NCBI RefSeq assembly: GCF_030012215.1
Contig: NZ_JASCXX010000002.1
Coordinates: forward strand, 248,001 to 312,000
Direction: 5' to 3'
Length of the DNA: 64,000 nucleotides
Origin: Anaerobaca lacustris
Lineage (GTDB): Bacteria > Planctomycetota > Phycisphaerae > Sedimentisphaerales > Anaerobacaceae
How positions within the stretch are numbered: the first letter of the stretch is position 1; each line of letters begins with the position of its first letter. A model generated the notes under the pieces. That model searched no databases. It saw only the letters and a program-made list of their open reading frames with translations, and was not told the origin of the DNA. The position numbers and the translations under genes were made by a program. This document shows positions 34,577-42,308 of the stretch, piece by piece.

Positions 34577-35314
34577 TCACATATTCTCCATGCTTCGGAT
34601 CGCCTGCTGCTTCTGATCCTCAGACATCTTGTTCCATTCTTCCATGCCTCTGGCCTTCTCTTCATCGGACGCACTGTTCCACCGTTCGAGGAGCTTGGCT
34701 CTGAGGCCGGCGGGCAGGTCCACGCCCATCCACGCGAGCGGGTCGTCATCGACTGCTGTGACCCGGGCGGACGTCGAGGGCCTTGCTGTCACGACATCGG
34801 GCCCTGGTCGGAGGCGTCGCTCGGTGGGCCTCGGCCCGCCCGGCGCCCGCGAGGGAGGGCCCCCCGATGGCCCCTCGTCGCCCCCGCCAAGCGGCGAGAA
34901 AACCTTCTTCTGGCCGTCCCACTCGATCGTGACGCGCGTCGGCTCGACGAGCAGGATCGTGGCATCGCCGATCTTCTCGCCGACCTTATACCACTTATCG
35001 CCCACCAGGACCTCGGCGCCGAGGATTCCGTCGATCTGCTTGACCGGATGCTCCTTCGGCGCCTCCACGGTGAAGAGGTTCTTCTTCTTGAGGGCCTCGG
35101 CGACCTCGCGGGCCTTGTCGAAGTGCGTCGCCGCGTCGTTCGAGTCAGCGGCGTTGCGGGTGAGTGCCTGTGCGACGGCGTTCTCGGCCTGCGCCGGTCC
35201 GACGAAGTAGCCCACCATCCGGGCGGCCGCCCAGGCGCCAAGCAGGACCGCTGCCGCGAACAATCCGGTTCTCACGAGATCCATGTGTTTGTTCCTGTTC
35301 GTCTCAGCAGCCAT
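34577..35314 (-). CDS. gspC: GspC-like inner-membrane component of type II secretion
   Basis: A 245-residue protein with one N-terminal helix (VRTGLFAAAVLLGAWAAARMV) and a periplasmic part. Residues 80-140 look like the homology region of GspC/PilP: KKKNLFTV, IDGILGAEVLVGDKWYKVGEKIGDATILLVEPTRVTIEWDGQKKVF, a small beta barrel that contacts the secretin N0 domain. A Pro/Gly-rich linker follows and then a helical block (LPAGLRAKLLERWNSASDEE and on) with the same pattern as in the next gene's product. No PDZ domain. Position between GspM and GspD fits GspC. ATG 35314 has GGAGGG upstream; ATG 35284 is an alternative. Confidence 0.8.
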   Translation of the reverse strand: MAAETNRNKHMDLVRTGLFAAAVLLGAWAAARMVGYFVGPAQAENAVAQALTRNAADSNDAATHFDKAREVAEALKKKNLFTVEAPKEHPVKQIDGILGAEVLVGDKWYKVGEKIGDATILLVEPTRVTIEWDGQKKVFSPLGGGDEGPSGGPPSRAPGGPRPTERRLRPGPDVVTARPSTSARVTAVDDDPLAWMGVDLPAGLRAKLLERWNSASDEEKARGMEEWNKMSEDQKQQAIRSMENM

Positions 35315-35318
35315 GGCC

Positions 35319-35885
35319 CTATCGCCCTCCCATCTGCGGCACGCGGATGGCCGGCCGCTGAACGAAGCTCGAAACCACCAGATCGATCTCGACGTCCTTT
35401 CGCTTCTCGGGCGGCTGCTTGGTGTCGCAGCGAACGCGAAGCTCCTCGATGGCCACCAGGTACGGGTTCTCGTAGACCGTCGCCAGGAAGTCCAGCAACT
35501 GTGTCAGTTGGCACTTGCCGCTGCATCGGATTCGCATGACGTCGTACGGCAGGTCGGATTTCCGTCTCAGGGGCAGGATCGTCAGAGGTTCCGTCTTGAT
35601 GCCCGCCTTCTTCAACTGCTCGTGGAGCCGATCGCGAAAGAGAAACTGCTGTTTCTCCTCGATCTGCGGCATCTCCGCCGCCGGGACAATCGCCAGCACC
35701 GCCGCTTGCTTGCTCGGATCGGTGGTCAGCGAGGCGAGCTGGTTCCTCGACGATTTCAAGGACGTTCGGACGGCCTCCCATCGGTCGAGGCCTTTCAGGC
35801 CGTAGTTCAAACCGAGGATCGCCACGGCCGAGATTCCTCCGAGGATGACGATACGCAGCTCGCGTTGCGTCAGCTTTCTTGCCAT
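35319..35885 (-). CDS. gspM: GspM/PilO-like type II secretion component
   Basis: A 188-residue bitopic protein: short basic cytoplasmic N-terminus, one membrane helix (IVILGGISAVAILGLNYGL), a coiled-coil stretch with SLKSSRNQLASLTTD, and a periplasmic alpha/beta domain (FLFRDRLHEQLKKAGIK; LTQLLDFLATVYENPYLVAI) as in PilO and GspM. In related systems this protein dimerises with GspL and links the cytoplasmic ATPase platform to the periplasm. Its start lies 19 bases beyond the GspL stop and its stop is four bases before the GspC-like start, so the three are one unit. Confidence 0.8.
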   Translation of the reverse strand: MARKLTQRELRIVILGGISAVAILGLNYGLKGLDRWEAVRTSLKSSRNQLASLTTDPSKQAAVLAIVPAAEMPQIEEKQQFLFRDRLHEQLKKAGIKTEPLTILPLRRKSDLPYDVMRIRCSGKCQLTQLLDFLATVYENPYLVAIEELRVRCDTKQPPEKRKDVEIDLVVSSFVQRPAIRVPQMGGR

Positions 35886-35904
35886 AATCCGCTCCGGGCC
35901 GGCC

Positions 35905-37371
35905 CTACAGCTCGGCCCCTTTCTTCGTGAAATTCTTGTAGTGGAAGCTCATGGTGAACCGGACCTTCTTCGTCTTGCTGTCCACCGAGGTGTTCGCGAT
36001 ACTCACGTCGTCGATCCCCTTCTGTCCGAGCAGGTTTGCCTGGAATTTCCACATCTGCTCGGCGTTGTCGGCCTGCCCGGTGACGGTGACGACCTGCCCT
36101 TTTCGGAAGTGGAAGCCGTCCAGGAGCACGCCGGGATTCTCCCCGGCGCCCATCTCGGTGAGCAAGCCGAGCACATCGGGTCGATAGCGGGCGACCGTTC
36201 GTAGCAGTGCCTGGCGTTCATGGGCCTCTTTGAATTCCGGCTGGCCGACCAGCGCCGTCAACCGCTTCTCACTGGCGAAATCGACGGCGACCGACACGGC
36301 GATGAACACCGCCAACATGACGACCGCAACGGCGGCCGCCAAGGTCGTCGAGTGCCACGCCGAGCGGGTCTTTTTCTCCCGCTCCGCCCGGCGGATTGCG
36401 CCGAACAGGTCCAGGCCCGTCGCCGGGGCGTCCAGCGTCATCAGGCCCAGACCGAGCGGCTCGCGGTACCGATGGAAATCGGCGGGCGTCAAGCCCACCG
36501 GCAGCCCCAACGTCTGGGGCCGTGGCACGCTGACCCTGGTCTTCAGGCCGGCCTTGTCGAGGGCCTCGACGATTCGATCCACACCGTCCGCACCGTCGGA
36601 CAGCAGGAAGACGGGCCACGGGGCGGATTCGACCCATCCGAACGAGGTCAGGACGGTTCGCATGTCCTGGACGAACCGTTCGATAACCTCCGCCCCCTCG
36701 GGCCGATCGCCGCTGCCGTCGACGACGGCCGACAGGTCGGTCATCCCCATGTCCAGTACGGCGCTGTTCGCCACCGAGCCGTTGAGGACCAGGCAAACCT
36801 GCGTGTGCCGGACGCCGATGCTGACAATCGACGCCTGCCGTTCCCGCTCGCCGAACGTCTCGTGCCAGGTCCTGGCGGTTCCCTCACACGCCGGGACGAT
36901 GAGTTGCGGGGCAAACGGTCGCACTTCATCGGCAAATCGGTGCAGGTAATCCCGTCTCGCAGCGGCAATCGTGACGTCGGCCGTCCCGTTGGTTGAGGGC
37001 AGGGTTCGCCAGGCGACCTCGATCTGGGAGGCCGGCAGAGGCAACAGCGACTCGGCCTGCATCCTCACGATGGCAGCCGTCTCTTCGCGTCCCACGCTCG
37101 GCGCCGCGATGCGATAGAAGGCCACCGCCGTGGAATCGAGACCAACGACCGAGACCTCGCCGCCCTGGGGTTCACGCCTGGAGACCTTCGACTCTGCTGA
37201 CAGGCCGCACTCGGAAGCAAAGGCTTCCCAGCTTCCCCCTTCGATGGGCATGGACCGGGCCCAAAGGACCTCCAGGCTGTCGCTGCGCTTGCGCAGAGCG
37301 ACCGCTTTGAACGTCGCATCGTCTTTCACGGCGGCAATCACCGAATGAGCTGTCTTCGCGCTCCTGCTCAT
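35905..37371 (-). CDS. gspL: GspL/PilM-like type II secretion platform protein
   Basis: A 488-residue protein. The N-terminal 340 residues have an actin-like ATPase fold of PilM/GspL type (VVGLDSTAVAFYRIA; IVSIGVRHTQVCLVL). One membrane helix (LAAAVAVVMLAVFIAVSVAV, about residue 375) is followed by a coiled coil and a periplasmic ferredoxin-like domain (VVTVTGQADNAEQMWKFQAN; VSIANTSVDSKTKKVRFTM) like PilN/GspL. It recruits the GspE ATPase to the membrane. The start was set to ATG 37371 because it overlaps the gspK stop (TGATG) and gives the expected N-terminus; the open frame extends 66 bases further. Confidence 0.85.
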   Translation of the reverse strand: MSRSAKTAHSVIAAVKDDATFKAVALRKRSDSLEVLWARSMPIEGGSWEAFASECGLSAESKVSRREPQGGEVSVVGLDSTAVAFYRIAAPSVGREETAAIVRMQAESLLPLPASQIEVAWRTLPSTNGTADVTIAAARRDYLHRFADEVRPFAPQLIVPACEGTARTWHETFGERERQASIVSIGVRHTQVCLVLNGSVANSAVLDMGMTDLSAVVDGSGDRPEGAEVIERFVQDMRTVLTSFGWVESAPWPVFLLSDGADGVDRIVEALDKAGLKTRVSVPRPQTLGLPVGLTPADFHRYREPLGLGLMTLDAPATGLDLFGAIRRAEREKKTRSAWHSTTLAAAVAVVMLAVFIAVSVAVDFASEKRLTALVGQPEFKEAHERQALLRTVARYRPDVLGLLTEMGAGENPGVLLDGFHFRKGQVVTVTGQADNAEQMWKFQANLLGQKGIDDVSIANTSVDSKTKKVRFTMSFHYKNFTKKGAEL

Positions 37372-38705
37372 CAATAGTTCGCTCCATGATACCAGTAGAG
37401 AATCTTGCACGGCGTCTCGCTTCGGTCCACCACGCATTCGCTTTGTATTGTCGCCCCGCCGACGTCCGCCGTGGCGTAGCAGCGGACGGTGAACACGTTG
37501 GAACGTACGGTCAGCAGGCCTGCGATGCTCTTGAGTCTATCGATCGTCATCGAAGAAACGTTCAGGAGATCCGCGATGCTCTGATATCCATACAGACGCC
37601 CCGATCGGTCCACGATGATGCTCTCGGCGATCTGCTCGGCCTGATCGCCTCCCCCAAGAAGGGCCACGAGGACTTCCTTGGGGGCCGTGTTGACGTTGAC
37701 GGTTCCCTGCAACGTCGCGTCAGTGGAGGTCGTGATCTTGTCGGCGATACTGCTGAACGTCTGGAGGTCGATCGGGTCGGCCCGGTTGCCGTCGTCGCGA
37801 GAGTCCTCCGGAGGTTCTTTCGGGCTGTTCTGGTTGATCAGGCCCGCAATATTCTGGTAGCCGCCGCCGCGATTCTGCACGATCCATCGGGCCTGCGGCG
37901 CGCTGATGCCGAGCCCGTTCTGCAACTGCTGTTCGTCCGCCTGGTTGATGTTGACCCGGTTCTGGCCGTCCGCGTCGACGTTCTTCTCGTACGAGTAACA
38001 GGTCAGGTAGGCGATCCAGCCCGGATCGACACGACGATCCTGGCCGCCGATCGGCGGGCTCGGTTCGCGATCGGCCTGTGTGACGGCCGGCTGCCGGCCG
38101 AGGTCTGCCTCCTGGCCGTACAGGAGGTCCTTCGTCACGCCTCGGACTCGTAGCAACTCGCGAATGGTCCGGAAGGGCCCGTTGCGGATGGTGTACGGAA
38201 AGGGCAGGTTTTCGTAGTATCCGGCCTCGGCCCCTTCGGCCCCGGGATTGTCGTCGCCGTCCCGCCAATCCAGGATGGCGTCGGCGATCGGCATCTCCAT
38301 GTACGGCAGGGCCATCAACTGGTCCCGCGTCGCGGTGTTCACGTTGAGCTTGCCCGCTTCATCGGTGACGTGCACGTTGTAGGTGCATCGTTCCAGCGGG
38401 ACGTCGTTATAGTCTTCGTCGTTGTCGCTCCAGAGTTCCGACAGGCTGTCGGTCGCCCTGCTGTCTTCGTTGAGCAGGCCGATAGCGACTTCCGTTCCTG
38501 CCCGGCAGGCCCACTTGCAGCGGACTTCATCCGCGGCGGCGGTCGCCATCTTCATGTCCAGCCGGCCGGTCCGGCTGACAATCGCGACCGTGGTCGTCAT
38601 CAGAACGACGATCCAGAGCACCATGACCAGAACCACTCCCCTGTTGGCTCGTCCGCCACGGATCCGCACCGATCCGGTCGTTTCATTCCGCGCCGCCCGC
38701 ATCAT
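37371..38705 (-). CDS. gspK: GspK-like minor pseudopilin
   Basis: A 444-residue large minor pseudopilin that caps the secretion pseudopilus. A basic N-terminus (RIRGGRANRG) precedes the hydrophobic helix GVVLVMVLWIVVLMTTTVAI, with no Glu at position 5, as typical for GspK. The periplasmic domain has the helix-hairpin-helix-like segments LNVNTATRDQLMALPYMEM, VNINQADEQQLQNGLG and VNVNTAPKEVLVALLGG of the T2SSK family. ATG 38705 overlaps the gspJ stop as ATGA; the longer upstream frame is a shadow of gspJ. Confidence 0.9.
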   Translation of the reverse strand: MMRAARNETTGSVRIRGGRANRGVVLVMVLWIVVLMTTTVAIVSRTGRLDMKMATAAADEVRCKWACRAGTEVAIGLLNEDSRATDSLSELWSDNDEDYNDVPLERCTYNVHVTDEAGKLNVNTATRDQLMALPYMEMPIADAILDWRDGDDNPGAEGAEAGYYENLPFPYTIRNGPFRTIRELLRVRGVTKDLLYGQEADLGRQPAVTQADREPSPPIGGQDRRVDPGWIAYLTCYSYEKNVDADGQNRVNINQADEQQLQNGLGISAPQARWIVQNRGGGYQNIAGLINQNSPKEPPEDSRDDGNRADPIDLQTFSSIADKITTSTDATLQGTVNVNTAPKEVLVALLGGGDQAEQIAESIIVDRSGRLYGYQSIADLLNVSSMTIDRLKSIAGLLTVRSNVFTVRCYATADVGGATIQSECVVDRSETPCKILYWYHGANY

Positions 38706-39445
38706 CGTCGGCCCCCCGACGAATCGGGCTCTGCGCCCGGTCCGCCCGCCTGGCCGCCCTGCACCATCGACGCCGCATCGGCCGCCTCGGGCATACGCGG
38801 AAAACGCACCATGAAGGTCTCCACGACCGGGGCGCCTCGTCCTTGCGGCAGCGTCCCCAGGGTGATCTCGATCAACAGCGGAAGCGAACGCATTTCCTCC
38901 GGCCAGCTTGTCGTCCATTGTTGGCCGTCCGAGAACCGTATTTGAAAGACGTCGATGTTCTCCGCCAGCGGAGTCAGGATCCCTCCAGGCTGGCGATTCT
39001 CGTCCGGATTGGGCCAGAGCCGGCGATACAGCGTGGACGAATCGCTCTGATCGTTGTCGGTCATCTCGACGAGCGTGCTTCCGCCCAGGAGGTACTCGAC
39101 CTCGTACACGTCACCTTCCGGCTGTCCGACGCGGGCGTTGGCTCGGCCGACGACGTAGAATCGCAGAAACGCCCCCGCCGAATCGTCGGACCCCTGTGAG
39201 GAACCGACCAGACGCATGCTCCGCTGGTCCCGATCGCGATAGAAGTTGGTCAGGTCGCGAGCCAGCATTCGAGCGGCAAATCGAACTTCGGTTGCCGTCT
39301 CACTGCCGCCGGTCACCGCCGCGGCGCTGTCGGAGACGGCCTTGAGCGCGCCGACCGCGACGATCGCGATGAACGCACTGATCGTCGAGGCAACCAGCAC
39401 CTCGGCAAGCGTGAACCCTCGGTTGGCGGCCGTCGGCACTCTCAT
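38702..39445 (-). CDS. gspJ: GspJ-like minor pseudopilin
   Basis: A 247-residue pseudopilin. The prepilin peptidase site is NRG/FTLAEVLVASTISAFIAI, with Glu at mature position 5, followed by a long helix and a beta-rich domain (FYVVGRANARVGQPEGDVYE; LPLLIEITLGTL). It is placed between gspI and gspK, as GspJ is, and forms the I-J-K tip complex with them. A C-terminal Gly/Ala/Pro tail is disordered. Start ATG 39445 overlaps the gspI stop by four bases. Confidence 0.88.
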   Translation of the reverse strand: MRVPTAANRGFTLAEVLVASTISAFIAIVAVGALKAVSDSAAAVTGGSETATEVRFAARMLARDLTNFYRDRDQRSMRLVGSSQGSDDSAGAFLRFYVVGRANARVGQPEGDVYEVEYLLGGSTLVEMTDNDQSDSSTLYRRLWPNPDENRQPGGILTPLAENIDVFQIRFSDGQQWTTSWPEEMRSLPLLIEITLGTLPQGRGAPVVETFMVRFPRMPEAADAASMVQGGQAGGPGAEPDSSGGRR

Positions 39446-39861
39446 CGTTCCTGCGTCCCCAGAGTCGTCAGTGTGCTGGTCCCGTTGAGCCTTGTCTGCA
39501 CGGCAATCTGACGCGGCCGACTGCGATCCAGCCAGCGGACCGTGATGGTCACGAGATAGACGTTGTCGATCCCCTCGTATTCCGTGCTCACCGCCCAGGC
39601 GTACCCCGGCTCGAACTCTTCGACCACCCCTTCGCTTTGGCCCTGTTCGATGAACTGGTCGATTCCGACGGCATCGATCAACGTCAACTGCTTGTCGACG
39701 ACCGAGGCCGCCGTTTCGTACTGGCGGTTCAAACGCATATCCGTCAGGGCGCCCGAGGTGATCGCCCCGAGGGTGAGCACGGCGCTGGAGAGAATGACGC
39801 CGGCCACGATGGTCTCGACCAGGTTGAAGCCCGACTGTCTTGTGCAGGTTGTGCGAATCAC
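39442..39861 (-). CDS. gspI: GspI-like minor pseudopilin
   Basis: A 139-residue pseudopilin with the cleavage site QSG/FNLVETIVAGVILSSAVLTL; Asn replaces the common Thr and Glu is kept at mature position 5. The short periplasmic beta domain (YAWAVSTEYEGIDNVYLVTI; RPRQIAVQTRLNG) is of GspI size. The start is GTG 39861, overlapping the gspH stop as GTGA. Part of the tip complex with GspJ and GspK. Confidence 0.87.
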   Translation of the reverse strand: MIRTTCTRQSGFNLVETIVAGVILSSAVLTLGAITSGALTDMRLNRQYETAASVVDKQLTLIDAVGIDQFIEQGQSEGVVEEFEPGYAWAVSTEYEGIDNVYLVTITVRWLDRSRPRQIAVQTRLNGTSTLTTLGTQER

Positions 39862-40424
39862 CGTTCGTCCAGATCAATCACTGCCATTTGCATTTCCCCG
39901 GCGGCGCCCCGTCGCAGCGTCGCCTTTCCCGTCGATGCGACGACGGCAATCGTGTACTGTGTCTTGCCGTCGCCGATTTGAACGACCGCCGATTCCGCCG
40001 AGCCGTTCGGCAGAAACACGATGCGTTGCGCGGCGCCGACGTCCGAGGTCTGCTCGGCGCTCAGCGTCAGGATCCGGACGTCCTCGAACCTGACGTCCCC
40101 TTCGAACGTGACCGGCTTGGCGTAGTAATCCCTGACCGCCACCGACTCGCTCTCGGTTGTCTGCGGGTTCCGTTGCGTGGTTATCACGGCAAATCCCCGG
40201 TTTTCCTCGTCCAGGTGCAGTTCGTACGGTCGGCCTTGCTCGATCGCCATCATGCGGGCATACCGCGCGCTGAGCAGGAACTGCCGGGCCGTCCGTTCGA
40301 CCAGAAGCCGCCTGTAGCTGCCACTGTACAGGCCGCCGCCGGCGCCGGCCAGCACGGCGACCAAGGCCACGACAAGCAGGACCTCGACCAACGTGAAACC
40401 CCATCTACTCCTGGCGCAACGCAT
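39858..40424 (-). CDS. gspH: GspH-like minor pseudopilin
   Basis: A 188-residue pseudopilin. Cleavage site RWG/FTLVEVLLVVALVAVLAGA with Glu at position 5, then a helix with FLLSARYARMMAIEQGRPYELHLDE, which is the usual GspH pattern, and a beta domain (QRIVFLPNGSAESAVVQIGD). GspH links the pseudopilus tip to the major pseudopilin. Start ATG 40424; the longer upstream frame overlaps gspG out of frame and is not used. It lies 35 bases after gspG. Confidence 0.88.
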   Translation of the reverse strand: MRCARSRWGFTLVEVLLVVALVAVLAGAGGGLYSGSYRRLLVERTARQFLLSARYARMMAIEQGRPYELHLDEENRGFAVITTQRNPQTTESESVAVRDYYAKPVTFEGDVRFEDVRILTLSAEQTSDVGAAQRIVFLPNGSAESAVVQIGDGKTQYTIAVVASTGKATLRRGAAGEMQMAVIDLDER

Positions 40425-40459
40425 ACTTTTCTCCGGCCGCACACTCCGATCGAAGCATC

Positions 40460-40918
40460 TCAGTCGTTGACGATATCGGCATTCTCGCCTTCGCCGCCTT
40501 CCTGACCATCCGCACCCAGACTGATCAAGTCGAAGCTTCCCGGATTGAACTGTCCCTCGGACACGTAGAGATAAGGGTTGCCCCAGGGATCCAGCAGTTG
40601 ACTGCGTTTCAGGTACGGGCCGCCCCATCGATCTTCCAGGTCGGGCGGCGCCACCAGCAAGGCTTCCAGTCCACCTTCGGATTCGTCCGGTAGACGGCCG
40701 CAATCGAGTTGGAATCGCTGCAACGCATTCTCGATGATGACCATGCGCGGCCGGGCCAGGTCCGCCTTGGCCTTGCCCAGCCTCTGGAAGATATTCGGGG
40801 CCAGAAAGCCGGCGAGCATGGCGATGATCCCCACCACGACCAGCAGCTCGATGAGTGTGAATCCCGCGCGTCTGCACGCCGAACGTCCCCTGCGACGATC
40901 TTTCATACTGATGCCCAC
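40460..40918 (-). CDS. gspG: GspG major pseudopilin
   Basis: A 152-residue major pseudopilin that forms the pseudopilus shaft. The prepilin site RAG/FTLIELLVVVGIIAMLAGFLAP has Glu 5; the mature part carries IENALQRFQLDCGRLPDESEGGLEALL, WGGPYLKRSQLLDPWGNPYLY and FDLISLGADGQEGGEGENADI, the complete calcium-binding GspG signature. The start is GTG 40918 because AGGAGG is exactly eight bases upstream, whereas ATG 40906 would be 20 bases from that site. Confidence 0.96.
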   Translation of the reverse strand: MGISMKDRRRGRSACRRAGFTLIELLVVVGIIAMLAGFLAPNIFQRLGKAKADLARPRMVIIENALQRFQLDCGRLPDESEGGLEALLVAPPDLEDRWGGPYLKRSQLLDPWGNPYLYVSEGQFNPGSFDLISLGADGQEGGEGENADIVND

Positions 40919-40975
40919 GTGAACGACCTCCTGTACCTGTTTCCAATCGGTGCCTGTGGTTCACACAACCTTTGC

Positions 40976-42241
40976 TTACAGGGCCCCAGCGCCGAGCGAC
41001 ATCATCATGATCGGCAGCAGCGCCGCCGCGATGATGAAGCCGATGAGCAGGGCCAGAATCAGAATCAACGCCGCCGGGAAGACCGCCATAAACCGACTGA
41101 TGGCGGCATCGGCATCCGTGTCGAACGTATCGGCAGCGTTGAGAAGCAGTTCGTCGAGTTTGCCCGTCTGTTCGCCGATGGCGACGACCTGCACCAGAAG
41201 AGGCGGAAAACATTCTGACTCTTCCAGCGGCGTGGCCAGCGACTCACCTCGCTTGACCTTTTCAGCGACCTCGTCGATCCGGCGGGCCAGCATCTCATTG
41301 CCCAAGGTATCGCGAACGACGGCCAGCGCTTCGAGAATGGTCACGCCGCCCTGGGTCAAGGCGCCCAGCGTCCTGGCGAAGCGTCCGACCGCGATGGTCC
41401 GAAGGACCGAGCCCAGAACGGGGATGCGCAGCTTGAACGCATCCCACTCGAGCCGGCCGGCCGTCTTCACCCAGCGTCGAGCGCCGTATATGCCGACGGC
41501 CAAGGCGCCCAGAACGATCCATCCCCCTACGCTCGTGCCCAGAGCGCGCAGGAAATCGCTGATCCCCATGAGCACGCGGGTCGGCAGAGGCATGGCGGCG
41601 GCGCCGGCGTCCACCGTGCTCAGAATCCCCGGCAGAATCCATGTCACGATGACCACGGCCGAGATGAGGCCCATCGCCATGACGAAGATGGGATAGGCCG
41701 ATGCATTCTTCATGTTGGTCTTGATCTTCTCTTCCCGGCTCAGAATGCTTGCCAGTTGCGCGCTGGTCTGTTCGAGGATGCCGCCGGTTTCGCCCACGCG
41801 GATCATCGAGAGATACAGAGGACCGAAGACGTTCGGGTGCTCGGCCATGGCCTCGGAGAGCGACTGGCCCGAGTTGACGGCTTGGACCAGATGGTCGAAC
41901 AGGCGTTTCGTGGCGCTCTTGCGCTGTTGCTTGCGGAGCAGTTCGAGGCAGTTCAGCAGCGGCAGTCCCGCCCGGACGGCCGTGCTCAACTGGGTCGTCA
42001 TAGCCAGGATGTCCTTGCCGGCGACCCGGCCGCCGCCCAGAGAGGCAAGCGCCGGCCACGATTGCGCCAAAGAGGTCTCCTCACCGGCCTGCTGCCCTCG
42101 ATGGGCCTGCTGCATCAGGTCGGTGACGAAGTGACCGCGCTGCGCCAGCACCGCCACGGCGCTGCGGCGATCCGACGCCTCTACGGAGCCGGCCACGTGC
42201 GCGCCGGCTCGATCCACCGCCTTGTAGCTGAATTGGCTCAA
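40976..42241 (-). CDS. gspF: GspF inner-membrane platform protein of type II secretion
   Basis: A 421-residue polytopic protein of T2SSF/PilC type. It opens FSYKAVDRAGAHVAGSVEA and has two repeated cytoplasmic helical domains (LAMTTQLSTAVRAGLPLLN at about 80; FARTLGALTQGGVTILEALA at about 285) and three membrane helices ending FPAALILILALLIGFIIAAAL. The platform rotates or oscillates with the GspE ATPase to add pseudopilins. The start is TTG 42241: GGAG lies seven bases before it and it matches the family N-terminus, although no ATG is available. About 70 bases separate it from gspE. Confidence 0.95.
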   Translation of the reverse strand: MSQFSYKAVDRAGAHVAGSVEASDRRSAVAVLAQRGHFVTDLMQQAHRGQQAGEETSLAQSWPALASLGGGRVAGKDILAMTTQLSTAVRAGLPLLNCLELLRKQQRKSATKRLFDHLVQAVNSGQSLSEAMAEHPNVFGPLYLSMIRVGETGGILEQTSAQLASILSREEKIKTNMKNASAYPIFVMAMGLISAVVIVTWILPGILSTVDAGAAAMPLPTRVLMGISDFLRALGTSVGGWIVLGALAVGIYGARRWVKTAGRLEWDAFKLRIPVLGSVLRTIAVGRFARTLGALTQGGVTILEALAVVRDTLGNEMLARRIDEVAEKVKRGESLATPLEESECFPPLLVQVVAIGEQTGKLDELLLNAADTFDTDADAAISRFMAVFPAALILILALLIGFIIAAALLPIMMMSLGAGAL

Positions 42242-42308
42242 GGTCCACTCCTCGGCGACGAGCCTCCCGCTCCGCCACGAATTGTTGGCCGGAAGCCCTC
42301 GCCGTTTC

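Noticed and set aside
41295-42059. Alternative minus-strand frame inside gspF and similar long alternative frames in gspE.
   Set aside because: They are shadows with Arg/Gly/Pro-rich translations and no domain.
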